Shown here piece by piece: positions 34,302 through 42,236 of a stretch of DNA of 64,000 nt. Position numbers and translations under genes: made by a program. The stretch is from Oscillospiraceae bacterium. GTDB taxonomy: Bacteria > Bacillota_A > Clostridia > Oscillospirales > Oscillospiraceae. Numbering within the stretch: position 1 is the first letter of the stretch; the number at the start of each line of letters is the position of its first letter. The notes below the pieces were generated by a model. That model was not told the DNA's origin. It ran no database searches and saw only the letters and a program-made list of their open reading frames with translations. The stretch lies in NCBI GenBank assembly GCA_017540945.1, contig JAFYAB010000037.1, positions 38,605-102,604 on the forward strand, read 5' to 3'.

Positions 34302-34965
34302 CGTTCCTCCTTTTGCCGTCCGCGAATTGGACGACAGCGCGGTAGAGCAAAAACAACCCGGCGCTCAGCAGAATGGAAGCGACGATATCCGTCGCCCAGT
34401 GCACTCCGGAAATCAGTCTTCCGACAACCATAAAAACCGAAAAAAGAAGGGCTGCCATGTTGATGAAGCGGCTGAGCTTTTCGTGTCTGCAGCGCCTGTC
34501 GATCTGGTAGCGCAGCGTCGGCATAACGCTCAGGACCAGGAGGGTCGTAGACGAGGGGTAGGATGCTTCCAGTCTGCCTTCGATCAGAATCGGTCGGTAG
34601 TTGACGGGGATCATTTCAAACATCAGGTATGCCGCTATCACAAGCACATAGTACCCGCCCAGCAGCAAAAGCTCGGCGTCGACCCGCCGCAGGCTCCGCC
34701 GCCGGATGAGCTGCGACAGGCCCAATCCGCCGAAGCACAGGCAAATAAAGATCGGAACAAGACCGAGCCAGTCAGTTATCGTATAGATGCCCATGTGTAC
34801 GCCGGTCAACCGATGGGCCCACAGGTTGAAGCTTGCTAAGCCGATTGCCGTCCCCTTTGGTCCTGCCGCCTGAACGTCGATCAGCCGGACCAGAAACGTC
34901 CAGAGCGAAAACGTCAGCAGGAGTCCGACCCCGAGCCGCAGGTCTCTTCTTTTATTATACTTCAT
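34288..34965 (-). CDS. PAP2-family membrane phosphatase
   Basis: The 225-residue protein has about six transmembrane helices and the PAP2 motifs SYPSSTTLL (about 148) and GRLISGVHWATDIVAS (about 190), with the catalytic His in VHWATD. It would hydrolyse a lipid pyrophosphate or phosphate at the membrane. ATG 34965 has GGAAGG upstream. First gene of a three-gene operon with an XRE regulator and a double GNAT. Confidence 0.82.
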   Translation of the reverse strand: MKYNKRRDLRLGVGLLLTFSLWTFLVRLIDVQAAGPKGTAIGLASFNLWAHRLTGVHMGIYTITDWLGLVPIFICLCFGGLGLSQLIRRRSLRRVDAELLLLGGYYVLVIAAYLMFEMIPVNYRPILIEGRLEASYPSSTTLLVLSVMPTLRYQIDRRCRHEKLSRFINMAALLFSVFMVVGRLISGVHWATDIVASILLSAGLFLLYRAVVQFADGKRRNDGIQ

Positions 34966-35036
34966 GTTCCTTCCACCTTTCCGGTTTTCCTGTGCAGATC
35001 GTAGCACAGCATTGAAAACATGGAAAGAACCGCGTC

Positions 35037-35063
35037 GTCACATCCGTGACACGAAGCGTGTCA
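35037..35063. promoter_or_regulatory. Overlapping inverted repeats upstream of the PAP2 operon
   Basis: TGACACGAAGCGTGTCA (35047-35063) and GTCACATCCGTGAC (35037-35050) are adjoining palindromes just beyond the end of the double GNAT gene and 70-100 bases before the PAP2 start. A TTTCCA-N17-TACGAT promoter lies downstream on the minus strand. They could be operators for the XRE regulator, or a weak terminator hairpin. Confidence 0.4.
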
Positions 35064-35082
35064 ATCAATTGCGTCCAGAAAA

Positions 35083-36228
35083 TCAGCCATTTCCGGCCGA
35101 TCGGACGTCGGGAGCAATTGGAATCCAGTATCGCTGGATTTTCCCGCATTTACACAACCCCATGGTGTCTTCGATCTCATTTTCCAGGACACCGCCATTT
35201 TTCAGGATGGTTTTCCTTGACGCTGTATTATCACTGTCGCAGGTAAGCAGAACCCGCTTTTCTCCATAAGAGCAGCAAATATCCAGCATCAATCTGAGCA
35301 TTTCGGCAGCGTAGCCCTTTCGGCGCTCGGATGGTCTGACGCTGTAGCCGATATTGCCGCCGAAGCTCATCAGATCGTCGGTGAGAGGGTGCCGGTAATC
35401 AATGATCCCAACCAAGCGGTCATCCGATTCCCTGACTGCCAGAAAGACCTCGGAGGGTACATAGCCCTCCCTGTACCTGGCCCTCAGACGCTCCTCAAAT
35501 CGAATCCATTCTTCAAAGGAAGCGCAATCCTCCAGCCCTGCACATCCATCGAATTCATCGCCGTTTTTCCTTAATTCATCCCGGAATTCCATTAGCTGCC
35601 GGGCATACCGGCTGCTCGGTCTGCACAATGTAATCTTCATCGGATTGATACTTGTACGCTGCGTATGCGATCCGGCAGCTGAGGCTTCCCGACAGAGTTT
35701 ATTGATTTCATCGCTTTCCAGGATCGCATAGACATAGGTATCCTTCCAGATCGGAGTGCCGTCAGCATTTTTATGGAAATAAACATTCTTCCGGAGATGC
35801 GCCTCTCGCCGGAAGCCAACGCTCTCCAGCAGCCTCCACGACGCAGCATTCCGCGGATCGCATTCGGCATAGACCCGGTGGACGCCTTCCCGAAACGCGT
35901 TGTGAACGATCGCGGAAAGGGCTTCGCCTGCGTAGCCTTGTCTTTGATGGTCTTTGTTTATGATATAGCCGATTTCTTTCGCGGCAAAATCCCTTGCTCC
36001 GCAATAGATATTGCCGATCACTTTCCCGGACGAAATAAGTTCGACGGCATAGAATTCATCGGAATCAAGCCTTGATTTCAAATGCTCTTTGCCGTTCTCA
36101 TAGGTGATTCCCGGATAGCCTTTAAATTCATCCTGTTCAAACTGCGACAGGAATTCAAACAGATCATCGTAGTCGGACGCCCTGAATCGGCGCAGGAGCA
36201 GTCTGGCTGTTTTGATTTCTTCACGCAT
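35083..36228 (-). CDS. Fused double GNAT acetyltransferase
   Basis: The 381-residue protein has a RimJ/RimL-type GNAT (1-175, with NKDHQRQGYAGEAL and ASWRLLESVGF) joined to a second GNAT (197-381, MKITLCRPSSRY..., GYSVRPSERRKGYAAEMLRL). No ribosome site precedes Met197, so here the fusion appears to be made as one chain. Its start overlaps the upstream kinase-like gene by 8 bases. Acceptor substrates unknown; RimJ/L types modify protein N-termini or amino groups on antibiotics. Confidence 0.8.
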   Translation of the reverse strand: MREEIKTARLLLRRFRASDYDDLFEFLSQFEQDEFKGYPGITYENGKEHLKSRLDSDEFYAVELISSGKVIGNIYCGARDFAAKEIGYIINKDHQRQGYAGEALSAIVHNAFREGVHRVYAECDPRNAASWRLLESVGFRREAHLRKNVYFHKNADGTPIWKDTYVYAILESDEINKLCREASAAGSHTQRTSINPMKITLCRPSSRYARQLMEFRDELRKNGDEFDGCAGLEDCASFEEWIRFEERLRARYREGYVPSEVFLAVRESDDRLVGIIDYRHPLTDDLMSFGGNIGYSVRPSERRKGYAAEMLRLMLDICCSYGEKRVLLTCDSDNTASRKTILKNGGVLENEIEDTMGLCKCGKIQRYWIPIAPDVRSAGNG

Positions 36229-36712
36229 CTTTCATTTCCTTTGGGCTGTTATCTCCACATCCAAACGATCCTTTTTCTTCTGCGGCCCTTTTCAGTGCCT
36301 CGCACAGGGAAGCGGGATCGCCGTTGACTCCGTCGTAATGATAGTGATAGCTGCCGCCGTCAAATATGCCGTGCTTCTTTTCCAGCATCCCGGCAACCGG
36401 CGCAGGCAGGCTGCCGTGCAGCCTTGCTTTGAAGCGTTCCTTGATCGTATCCATGTCCGCGCTGACCAGAATCCGCACAGCTCCGTCCGGGAGCAGCTGT
36501 ACCTGCTCCGGTTCCGAAATCACATAGATCATGTTGCTTCCGGATACCGCGCTTTTCAGCCTTTCCCGGAAAAGGGCCGCAGCTTCGCTTTCGGACCTCG
36601 CCAGCCGCAGATAGTCCTTGCCTGTGACGACTTCTCCGCCAAGTTCCTGCTTGATTCGTTTTGCCAAGGTGGATTTCCCGCTGCAGTTTTCACCAATGAT
36701 ACCGATTACCAT
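36221..36712 (-). CDS. P-loop nucleotide-kinase-like protein
   Basis: The 163-residue protein begins with GIIGENCSGKST, a Walker A motif at the very N-terminus, followed by an alpha/beta fold of adenylate/guanylate kinase type. ATG 36712 is chosen because AAAGGAG lies 9 bases upstream; the earlier ATG abuts it. A C-terminal tail is Cys/Gly and Lys rich. Function unknown; its place between acetyltransferase genes in the TetR operon suggests a small-molecule kinase. Confidence 0.65.
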   Translation of the reverse strand: MVIGIIGENCSGKSTLAKRIKQELGGEVVTGKDYLRLARSESEAAALFRERLKSAVSGSNMIYVISEPEQVQLLPDGAVRILVSADMDTIKERFKARLHGSLPAPVAGMLEKKHGIFDGGSYHYHYDGVNGDPASLCEALKRAAEEKGSFGCGDNSPKEMKDA

Positions 36713-36727
36713 TCCGAACATCTCCTT

Positions 36728-37183
36728 TTAACGTTGAAAAATCAGCGGCGTAAAGCGGATCCCGTTTACCGTCCTTTCCTTGTCTGTCGCCGTAAAGCCC
36801 AGCGCCGCGTAAAAGGGCAGGCCATAGGGAGAGGCGTTGAGCGTGATCGTCCGTCCCGGGTAATCCTCCCTCATCCGCTCGAAAAGCCCGGTACCGACAC
36901 CCCTGCGCTGATAGGCTCCGTCTACGAAGAAGAAGCAGATATGGGCATTTTCTTCCCGGATCCCAAGTGTGCCGATCAGGCTGCCATGATCGAACGCGCC
37001 GTAATACCCGATCCCAGCCAGGTACGCTTCGTTTTGCAGCGTTTTTTTGAACTCGGCAGTGCCTTCCGGTGCGTAGTCCGGGGATTCAAAGGCGCAAAAT
37101 ACCTTCCACGCGAGCCGGAGAGCGGCTCCCGTTTCTTCTCTGTGAAGACGCCGAATGATGATCGGCTCCGACGGTTCATGCAT
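36728..37183 (-). CDS. GNAT-family N-acetyltransferase
   Basis: The 151-residue protein has the full GNAT core: HICFFFVDGAYQRRGVGTGLF with the acetyl-CoA loop (about 92-105) and PFYAALGFTATDKE (about 125). It overlaps the TetR stop by 8 bases, so it is co-translated with the regulator and is the likely prime target of that control. Substrate unknown. Confidence 0.85.
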   Translation of the reverse strand: MHEPSEPIIIRRLHREETGAALRLAWKVFCAFESPDYAPEGTAEFKKTLQNEAYLAGIGYYGAFDHGSLIGTLGIREENAHICFFFVDGAYQRRGVGTGLFERMREDYPGRTITLNASPYGLPFYAALGFTATDKERTVNGIRFTPLIFQR

Positions 37184-37778
37184 GGTCCTTCACTCCGTAT
37201 GTGTTGATAAAATGTCCGGTGAACGCTCCGATCCGCTCCATGGCTTCCTCCGTTTTCTCCGGCTCGCGATCGCAGAGGTGAATGAGCGCGGAGATCGGCG
37301 CAGTGTAGACGAAGGCAAGCATCCCGGGGTCCTCCCGGCGCAGCAGGCCCTTGTCCATCATACCGGCGAAAATCGACGTAAACATCTCCGTGAGGCCCGT
37401 CAGAAAATGCTTCGTGGCCAGCGCCCGGGCACGCTCGTCCCGGAACTGCTCGATCGTCAGCAGCTTTCTTGTCTTGACCACTTTCTCATCATGGACCGTA
37501 AAATCCACCATCCGCTCAGTCATTGCCGCAAGCCCCTCCAGGGAATCCGGAACCGGCGGCAGATGCGCCGGAGAACCGAAGCGATCATCGTAATAGGCGA
37601 TCATTTCATCCAGCAGGGCGTTCCAGATCCCCTCCTTGCTTTCAAAATGCCGGTACATGGAGGACTTTCCCAAGCCCAGCGACGCCGTCAGCTCACGGAT
37701 GTTGGTCCCTGCATAGCCGTTCTGTGAAAACAGCTCCAATGCCGCCGCGAGGATTCGTTCCTTTGTATCCTTTGCCAT
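37176..37778 (-). CDS. TetR/AcrR-family transcriptional repressor
   Basis: The 200-residue protein has a TetR helix-turn-helix at 8-55 (ERILAAALELFSQNGYAG and LGLGKSSMYRHFESKEG) and an all-helical ligand domain. ATG 37778 has GGGAGG 6 bases upstream. Two copies of a 16-bp palindrome sit in its own promoter, so it almost certainly represses itself and the GNAT-kinase-GNAT genes behind it. The inducer is unknown. Confidence 0.9.
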   Translation of the reverse strand: MAKDTKERILAAALELFSQNGYAGTNIRELTASLGLGKSSMYRHFESKEGIWNALLDEMIAYYDDRFGSPAHLPPVPDSLEGLAAMTERMVDFTVHDEKVVKTRKLLTIEQFRDERARALATKHFLTGLTEMFTSIFAGMMDKGLLRREDPGMLAFVYTAPISALIHLCDREPEKTEEAMERIGAFTGHFINTYGVKDHA

Positions 37779-37800
37779 AGCGCGCCTCCCAAGGTAAAGA

Positions 37801-37850
37801 GCGACCGATCGGTCACATATTATTATAGCGACCGATCGGTCGCTTGTCAA
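37801..37850 (-). promoter_or_regulatory. TetR promoter with two palindromic operators
   Basis: Consensus TTGACA (37845-37850) and TATAAT (37822-37827) are 17 bases apart on the minus strand. Operator 1, GCGACCGATCGGTCGC (37828-37843), fills the spacer; operator 2 (37801-37816) repeats ACCGATCGGT across the transcription start. Confidence 0.9.
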
Positions 37851-37952
37851 GTGGTTACCCCTGAAAACGGTCTGCGATTCGATACCCGCACAGTTATCTG
37901 GAAACCCCAGGCCTTCGCAAGCTTCATCCCCCGGGATTTGATGACCAAACAG

Positions 37953-37981
37953 AAAATGGCATGAACCGAAGATCATGCCAT
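37953..37981 (-). terminator. Terminator of panE
   Basis: 9-bp stem ATGGCATGA with its complement and an 8-base loop, followed on the minus strand by TTTCTGTTT. Confidence 0.7.
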
Positions 37982-38038
37982 CGCTGTTTTTGTTATTTCT
38001 TTCAAGCAGCCGTCATTCTTAATACTATTCTTTGATGA

Positions 38039-38055
38039 AACGGTTATAAACCGTT
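38039..38055. other. Short palindrome after panE
   Basis: AACGGTT-ATA-AACCGTT, 7-bp arms, 32 bases after the panE stop. The remainder of the 308-base gap (37779-38086) holds the TetR operators and the panE terminator; no further gene is seen. Confidence 0.4.
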
Positions 38056-38086
38056 ATTCGTATAAGGCGGAGCTTTTCCCTGCTTC

Positions 38087-39100
38087 TCAGATCAGATCCT
38101 TGAAGAGCGCAATATTCTCCGGCTTTGCTTCCCGTTCGCCCTTTTGAACGGACTTCACCACAGACACGATCCGATCATTGATGGGCGTTGGGATCCCGTG
38201 GGCCTGTCCGAAGGCGCAGACCACGCCGTTGATGGCGTCGATTTCGCAGGGCTTGCCGTTTCGCAGATCCTGAAGCATGGATGGAACGATCCCCTTGTGT
38301 TTCCTCATGGCGACAGGGACCAGGAGCTCCGCAAGCTTCCGCTTGACCGGACCGCGGTAATAGAAGAGCCTGGTGACATCCTTTCCCTGAACCGGTGCAA
38401 AGACTGCGCCGGAGGCCCGTCCCACGTCAATGCACTCCTTCATGCAGCGGACTGCCAAGCGCCGAGGCAGCGGAACGCTGCTCACGTCCCCAAAGCTGCC
38501 TCCTATGGCGGTGCCGATGCCGGAAAAGGTGGCATTGATCAGCAGCTTGGACCAGCGGGCCCCAATCAGATTGTCCTCGATCGCCACCGGACACATCTTC
38601 TCCAGCAGACCGCGTACCAGCTCCAGTGTCTGCCGGGACACGCCCTCCATGCCGCCCATGTGGAAGGATAGGCTGTCTGGATCGCTGGTCAGCTCCGCCT
38701 CTCCGGGCGCCACGAGGCTGGCGCCCCATTCCACCACGCAGCCGATGGTCCGTTTCCGTCCGATGATCTCCGCGATACCGGGCTCGGGAATGCCGTTTTG
38801 CAGGGTAACGATCACGCCGCTTTCACGCAGCAGCGGCTTCAGAAAGGCCACCACCTCAGGGTTCCGCAGCTGCTTTGTCATGAGGAAGATCACGTCATAG
38901 GGCCCCTGCATTTCCTCCGGGTAGATAGCCCGGACCGGGACGGTAAAATCCACAGTGCCGCTAATATGGGCGCCTTTGCTCCGCAGAGCTTCCACATGGG
39001 CCTTGTTGTGGTTGATCAACTCGATATCCACCGCGTTTTTCGTCAGATATGCGCCGAGCACGGTTCCCAGGGATCCGGCGCCGTAGATTGCGTATTTCAT
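38087..39100 (-). CDS. panE: Ketopantoate reductase-family oxidoreductase (2-dehydropantoate 2-reductase)
   Basis: The 337-residue protein has the N-terminal NADP Rossmann motif YGAGSLGTVLGAYL, the TLQNGI segment (about 105) and the C-terminal helical domain with the catalytic Lys region ARWSKLLINATFSG (about 180). It reduces ketopantoate to pantoate for coenzyme A, although distant members act on other keto acids. No other pantothenate gene is nearby. ATG 39100 has AAGGAG 7 bases upstream; it lies just beyond the terminator of tRNA-Glu. Confidence 0.8.
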   Translation of the reverse strand: MKYAIYGAGSLGTVLGAYLTKNAVDIELINHNKAHVEALRSKGAHISGTVDFTVPVRAIYPEEMQGPYDVIFLMTKQLRNPEVVAFLKPLLRESGVIVTLQNGIPEPGIAEIIGRKRTIGCVVEWGASLVAPGEAELTSDPDSLSFHMGGMEGVSRQTLELVRGLLEKMCPVAIEDNLIGARWSKLLINATFSGIGTAIGGSFGDVSSVPLPRRLAVRCMKECIDVGRASGAVFAPVQGKDVTRLFYYRGPVKRKLAELLVPVAMRKHKGIVPSMLQDLRNGKPCEIDAINGVVCAFGQAHGIPTPINDRIVSVVKSVQKGEREAKPENIALFKDLI

Positions 39101-39125
39101 TTTTGCGCTCCTTTGCGATGCAAGC

Positions 39126-39151
39126 AAAAAGACGCCGCAAGGCGTCTTTTT
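39126..39151 (-). terminator. Terminator of tRNA-Glu
   Basis: 11-bp stem AAAAAGACGCC with complement, GCAA loop, T5 on the minus strand, 2 bases beyond the tRNA. Confidence 0.9.
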
Positions 39152-39153
39152 GT

Positions 39154-39228
39154 TGGTGACCCGTACCGGATTCGAACCGATGTTAAAGGCGTGAGAGGCC
39201 TCTGTCTTAACCACTTGACCAACGGGCC
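39154..39228 (-). tRNA. tRNA-Glu (anticodon CTC)
   Basis: 75-base cloverleaf: acceptor GGCCCGT/ACGGGTC, anticodon stem GAGGC/GCCTT and loop CTCTCAC (anticodon CTC), T loop TTCGAAT, discriminator A and encoded CCA. It reads GAG. Confidence 0.93.
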
Positions 39229-39245
39229 GGAATGATTGGATGAAA

Positions 39246-39285
39246 CAAGTGATCGTGGATAGGGGCTGCCTATTCACGATCGCTT
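39246..39285 (-). other. Hairpin between tRNA-Lys and tRNA-Glu
   Basis: Long stem from GATCGTG/CACGATC and ATAGG/CCTAT pairings; T run after it on the minus strand is weak, so it may be a processing signal or partial terminator. Confidence 0.5.
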
Positions 39286-39288
39286 GTG

Positions 39289-39364
39289 TGGTCCGCCCTC
39301 AGGGACTCGAACCCGGGACCCACTGATTAAGAGTCAGTTGCTCTACCAACTGAGCTAAGGGCGG
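39289..39364 (-). tRNA. tRNA-Lys (anticodon CTT)
   Basis: 76-base cloverleaf: acceptor CCGCCCT/AGGGCGG, D stem GCTC/GAGC, anticodon stem ACTGA/TCAGT, loop CTCTTAA (anticodon CTT), T loop TTCGAGT, discriminator A, encoded CCA. The T stem CCGGG/CCCTG has one C-T mismatch. It reads AAG. Confidence 0.93.
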
Positions 39365-39384
39365 ATATGCGTTTCAGCTTTGTT

Positions 39385-39413
39385 ATTATATTGATATTCT
39401 GTCAGTTTGTCAA
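39385..39413 (-). promoter_or_regulatory. Promoter of the tRNA-Lys/tRNA-Glu unit
   Basis: Perfect TTGACA, 17-base spacer, TATAAT on the minus strand, 20 bases before tRNA-Lys. Confidence 0.9.
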
Positions 39414-39450
39414 GGATTATTTTTCTTTTTTCCTTTTTTTCGGATTCCCT

Positions 39451-39479
39451 TTGCATTTTACGTCCCGTTATAGTATAAT
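39451..39479 (+). promoter_or_regulatory. Promoter of dusB-sigma operon
   Basis: TTGCAT, 17-base spacer, TATAAT, 28 bases before dusB. Confidence 0.8.
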
Positions 39480-39506
39480 AAACAGACATTGTTTGTGGGA
39501 GGAGCC

Positions 39507-40466
39507 ATGAAGGAACTACAGCTGCCTGCCGGCGTGATGCTCGCGCCGATGGCGGGCGTTACCGATTACGCCTTTCGGCAGATTTGCGCGGAGCTGGGGG
39601 CCTGTGCCACGGTTACGGAGATGGTCTCCGCCAAGGCGCTCTGCTACGGAGACAAGAAGACCGCTTCCCTGCTCCGCCGCAACCCGGGTGTGCTTTGCGG
39701 CGCCCAGATTTTTGGCAGCGAGCCGGAGATTATGGCCCGGGGCGCCCAGCTGGCGCTGGAGATCTCCGGCGCGGATTATATCGACATCAACATGGGCTGC
39801 CCCATGCCGAAGATCGTCAACAACGGTGAGGGCTCCGCGCTGATGAAGGATCCGCAGCTGGCGGGGCGGATCATCCGGGCTGTGGCCGACGCCGTCCCGG
39901 TCCCGGTCACTGTAAAAACCCGGAAGGGCTGGGACAAGTCCCATGTGAACGCAGTGGAGCTGGCAAAAATCGCCGCTGACAACGGCGCCGCCGCCATCGC
40001 GGTCCACGGCCGGACGAAGACCATGCTCTATTCCGGCGCTGCCGACTGGGATATAATCGCCGAAGTCAAGCGGAGCGTTTCCATCCCGGTCATCGCCAAC
40101 GGGGATATCATCTCCGTCGAGGCTGCCCTGCGCTGCAAGCAGCGCACCGGAGCCGACGCGTTGATGGTGGGCCGCGGGGCCTTCGGAGATCCCTGGCTGA
40201 TCCAGCAAATCCAGGCCGCCCTGGCAGGCGAGCCCGTCCCGGAGCGGCCGCCCCTGGCCGTGCGGATGGAAACCGCCCTGCGGCAGATCGAGCTGGCCAG
40301 AGCGGACAAGGGCGAGCACATTGCCTGCCTGGAGGCCCGGAAGCAGCTGGCCTGGTATCTGCGAGGCGTCCGCTTCAGCAATTATTATAAGCAGCAGATC
40401 GCAAGGATTGCGGTCATGGAAGACGTTTACCGGATCATCCGGGGGATCCAGAGGGATTTGGAATAA
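39507..40466 (+). CDS. dusB: tRNA-dihydrouridine synthase (DusB type)
   Basis: The 319-residue FMN enzyme reduces uridine in the tRNA D loop. It shows APMAGVTDYAFR at the start, the catalytic Cys in NMGCPMPKIVNNGEGSAL (about 96), VKTRKGW (about 137), AVHGRTK (about 165) and the ANGDI/MVGRGAFGDPW phosphate-binding region. ATG 39507 has GGGAGGAG upstream. Its stop shares one base with the following sigma-factor start, an unexpected pairing of tRNA modification with an ECF system. Confidence 0.94.
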   Translation: MKELQLPAGVMLAPMAGVTDYAFRQICAELGACATVTEMVSAKALCYGDKKTASLLRRNPGVLCGAQIFGSEPEIMARGAQLALEISGADYIDINMGCPMPKIVNNGEGSALMKDPQLAGRIIRAVADAVPVPVTVKTRKGWDKSHVNAVELAKIAADNGAAAIAVHGRTKTMLYSGAADWDIIAEVKRSVSIPVIANGDIISVEAALRCKQRTGADALMVGRGAFGDPWLIQQIQAALAGEPVPERPPLAVRMETALRQIELARADKGEHIACLEARKQLAWYLRGVRFSNYYKQQIARIAVMEDVYRIIRGIQRDLE

Positions 40467-41077
40467 TGGACGAAAAATCGATCATTGAACAGGTGCTGGC
40501 CGGAGACAACGACGCCTTTGGTCAGCTGGTGCAGGAATACCAGACGAAGGTCTACAACCTGGCGCTGCGGATGTGCGGCAGCCAGGACGACGCCTTTGAT
40601 CTGTCGCAGGAGGCCTTTTTCCGGGCTTGGCGGAATCTTCCCGGCTTCCAGTTTGACTCCTCCTTCTCCACCTGGCTCTTTCGCCTGACGGTGAATATCT
40701 GTCTGGACTGGCTGCGGGCAAAAAAGCGGCGTCCCACGGTCTCCCTGACCACGATCAACGACGAGGACGAGGAGCTCCAGCTGGACGTCCCCGATCCGGG
40801 GATGAGTCCAGAGGAGCTGCTGCTGGCCGCCGAGGACAGGGCGGAGCTGACGCGGGCTTTGAACGAGCTCCCCGTGGAATACCGGGAGATCCTCACGCTG
40901 CGGGCCATCAACGATATGAGTTATACGGAAATTGCCGAGGTTCTGAAGCTGCGGGAGGGCACTGTGAAATCCCGGCTCTCCAGAGCCAGGAACGCCCTGC
41001 GAAATAAATTATTGCAAAACGGGAACAAATTGAAAACAGAAACGTCTATTCCCTCAGAAAGGAGGGATGTCCGATGA
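40466..41077 (+). CDS. ECF sigma factor (SigE/SigW-like)
   Basis: The 203-residue protein has region 2 (about 20-95, LALRMCGSQDDAFDLSQEAFFRAWRN and FSTWLFRLTVNICLDWLR) and region 4 (about 130-185, ELPVEYREILTLR..MSYTEIAEVL, KLREGTVKSRLSRAR). It is linked to dusB by TAATG and to a zinc-finger anti-sigma by ATGA, so all three are co-translated. The stress it senses is unknown. Confidence 0.92.
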   Translation: MDEKSIIEQVLAGDNDAFGQLVQEYQTKVYNLALRMCGSQDDAFDLSQEAFFRAWRNLPGFQFDSSFSTWLFRLTVNICLDWLRAKKRRPTVSLTTINDEDEELQLDVPDPGMSPEELLLAAEDRAELTRALNELPVEYREILTLRAINDMSYTEIAEVLKLREGTVKSRLSRARNALRNKLLQNGNKLKTETSIPSERRDVR

Positions 41078-42183
41078 GCTGTGAGCAAGCGCTGGAACTG
41101 ATGAGCGCGGCTCTGGACGGCGCGCTGTCTCCCGAGCAGGAAGCGCTCCTGCAGGCCCATCTGGAACGCTGCCCGAAATGCAGGCGCGTCATGGAGGCCA
41201 TGAAGGGACTGGAGCAGAAGCTCTCCGCGCTTCGTGAGCCCGCCCCGGAAGGGCTGAAAAAGGGCGTCCTCTACCGCATCGACCAGGCCACAGGCAAGGC
41301 CAAGGCTCCCAAGCGGCGCTGGTTCGGTCCCGGGACCGCCATCGGCGCCGTCGCAGCGGTGCTGGTGCTGTTGGTGGGCCTGGGAGTTATCCCACTCAAG
41401 CAGCGAAAGACATACGATTTCGATGGCTCCTCCTATCACAGGACCACGTCGCAAAGCCCGGACGCGGCACCGCAGGCACCCGAAAATGAGGCGGTCGAGC
41501 ACAGACCCGACTCTTTGGAAGCGGCTTCGCTTCCAGCCTCTGAATTCCACGATTCCAACGACAATTACGCTGCTTTGGCACCCAATACCGATTCCCCATC
41601 GAAGGATAACTGCTCCATCGGCACCGGCAGCTCCGGGAACGCCGGAAGAAACGAATCCGAACAGGCCGCGCAGCCAATTCTCTCCGACGCTCTCCACAAC
41701 CGCTGCGCGGAGCTGAGCGTCCGCCAGGATCTGATGGTTCTGCTCTATACGGATTTCTCCAAAGGCTCTCTGTTCGCCCTTCTGGAGCGTGCCGAGCCAA
41801 AGCTCTACGCCCTGGTGGAGGATCTGCGCACGGAGGAAACAGACGGTCTGATTCTCTGTGAGACCGACTGCGGCAGCGCCCTGGCTATCCACGAATGGCT
41901 GCTGCAAAGCCTGCCCGGTTCGGAGTCCCTCTCTGAACGCGAGCGCTCTGCCGAGAACCGGACGATCCAGTTTATGGAAGAGCTGGATCCGGGCAGCGGC
42001 AGTCTCTTCCGGGTGATCGCCTGGCGTCCCGGCGTCACTTCCGTATCCTGGCCAAAGACCTGGCCAACGGATTGGGCTGCCCGGTTCCGGGCTGCGGAAA
42101 ACTGGGAGCTCTTCTTCCCCGCCGAGGATTACGTCCCCAATTCGGAGAAGCCGGCTTATCTGGTGTTTTTCCCGGATCCCTGA
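41074..42183 (+). CDS. Zinc-finger (zf-HC2) transmembrane anti-sigma factor
   Basis: The 369-residue protein starts with a ZAS domain: the Cys in MSCEQALELM plus HLERCPKC (HxxxCxxC, about 31-38), which clamps the sigma factor. One transmembrane helix follows (about 88-112), then a long low-complexity Ser/Pro/Asn/Glu extracellular linker (about 115-210) and a folded C-terminal part. It retains the adjacent ECF factor at the membrane until a signal triggers release. Confidence 0.88.
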   Translation: MSCEQALELMSAALDGALSPEQEALLQAHLERCPKCRRVMEAMKGLEQKLSALREPAPEGLKKGVLYRIDQATGKAKAPKRRWFGPGTAIGAVAAVLVLLVGLGVIPLKQRKTYDFDGSSYHRTTSQSPDAAPQAPENEAVEHRPDSLEAASLPASEFHDSNDNYAALAPNTDSPSKDNCSIGTGSSGNAGRNESEQAAQPILSDALHNRCAELSVRQDLMVLLYTDFSKGSLFALLERAEPKLYALVEDLRTEETDGLILCETDCGSALAIHEWLLQSLPGSESLSERERSAENRTIQFMEELDPGSGSLFRVIAWRPGVTSVSWPKTWPTDWAARFRAAENWELFFPAEDYVPNSEKPAYLVFFPDP

Positions 42184-42195
42184 TTGTCCCATAAG

Positions 42196-42229
42196 CAAAC
42201 GCCCTCAGCCTCAAGGCTGGGGGCGTTTG
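42196..42229. terminator. Terminator between anti-sigma and murI genes
   Basis: 15-bp stem from CAAACGCCCTCAGCC with one G-T pair, TCAA loop, then CTCTTTT on the plus strand; serves convergent genes. Confidence 0.85.
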
Positions 42230-42236
42230 ACTCTTT

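Noticed and set aside
31677..37850. Mobile element or prophage carrying the acetyltransferase block
   Set aside because: No integrase, transposase, direct repeat or tRNA attachment site found at either side.
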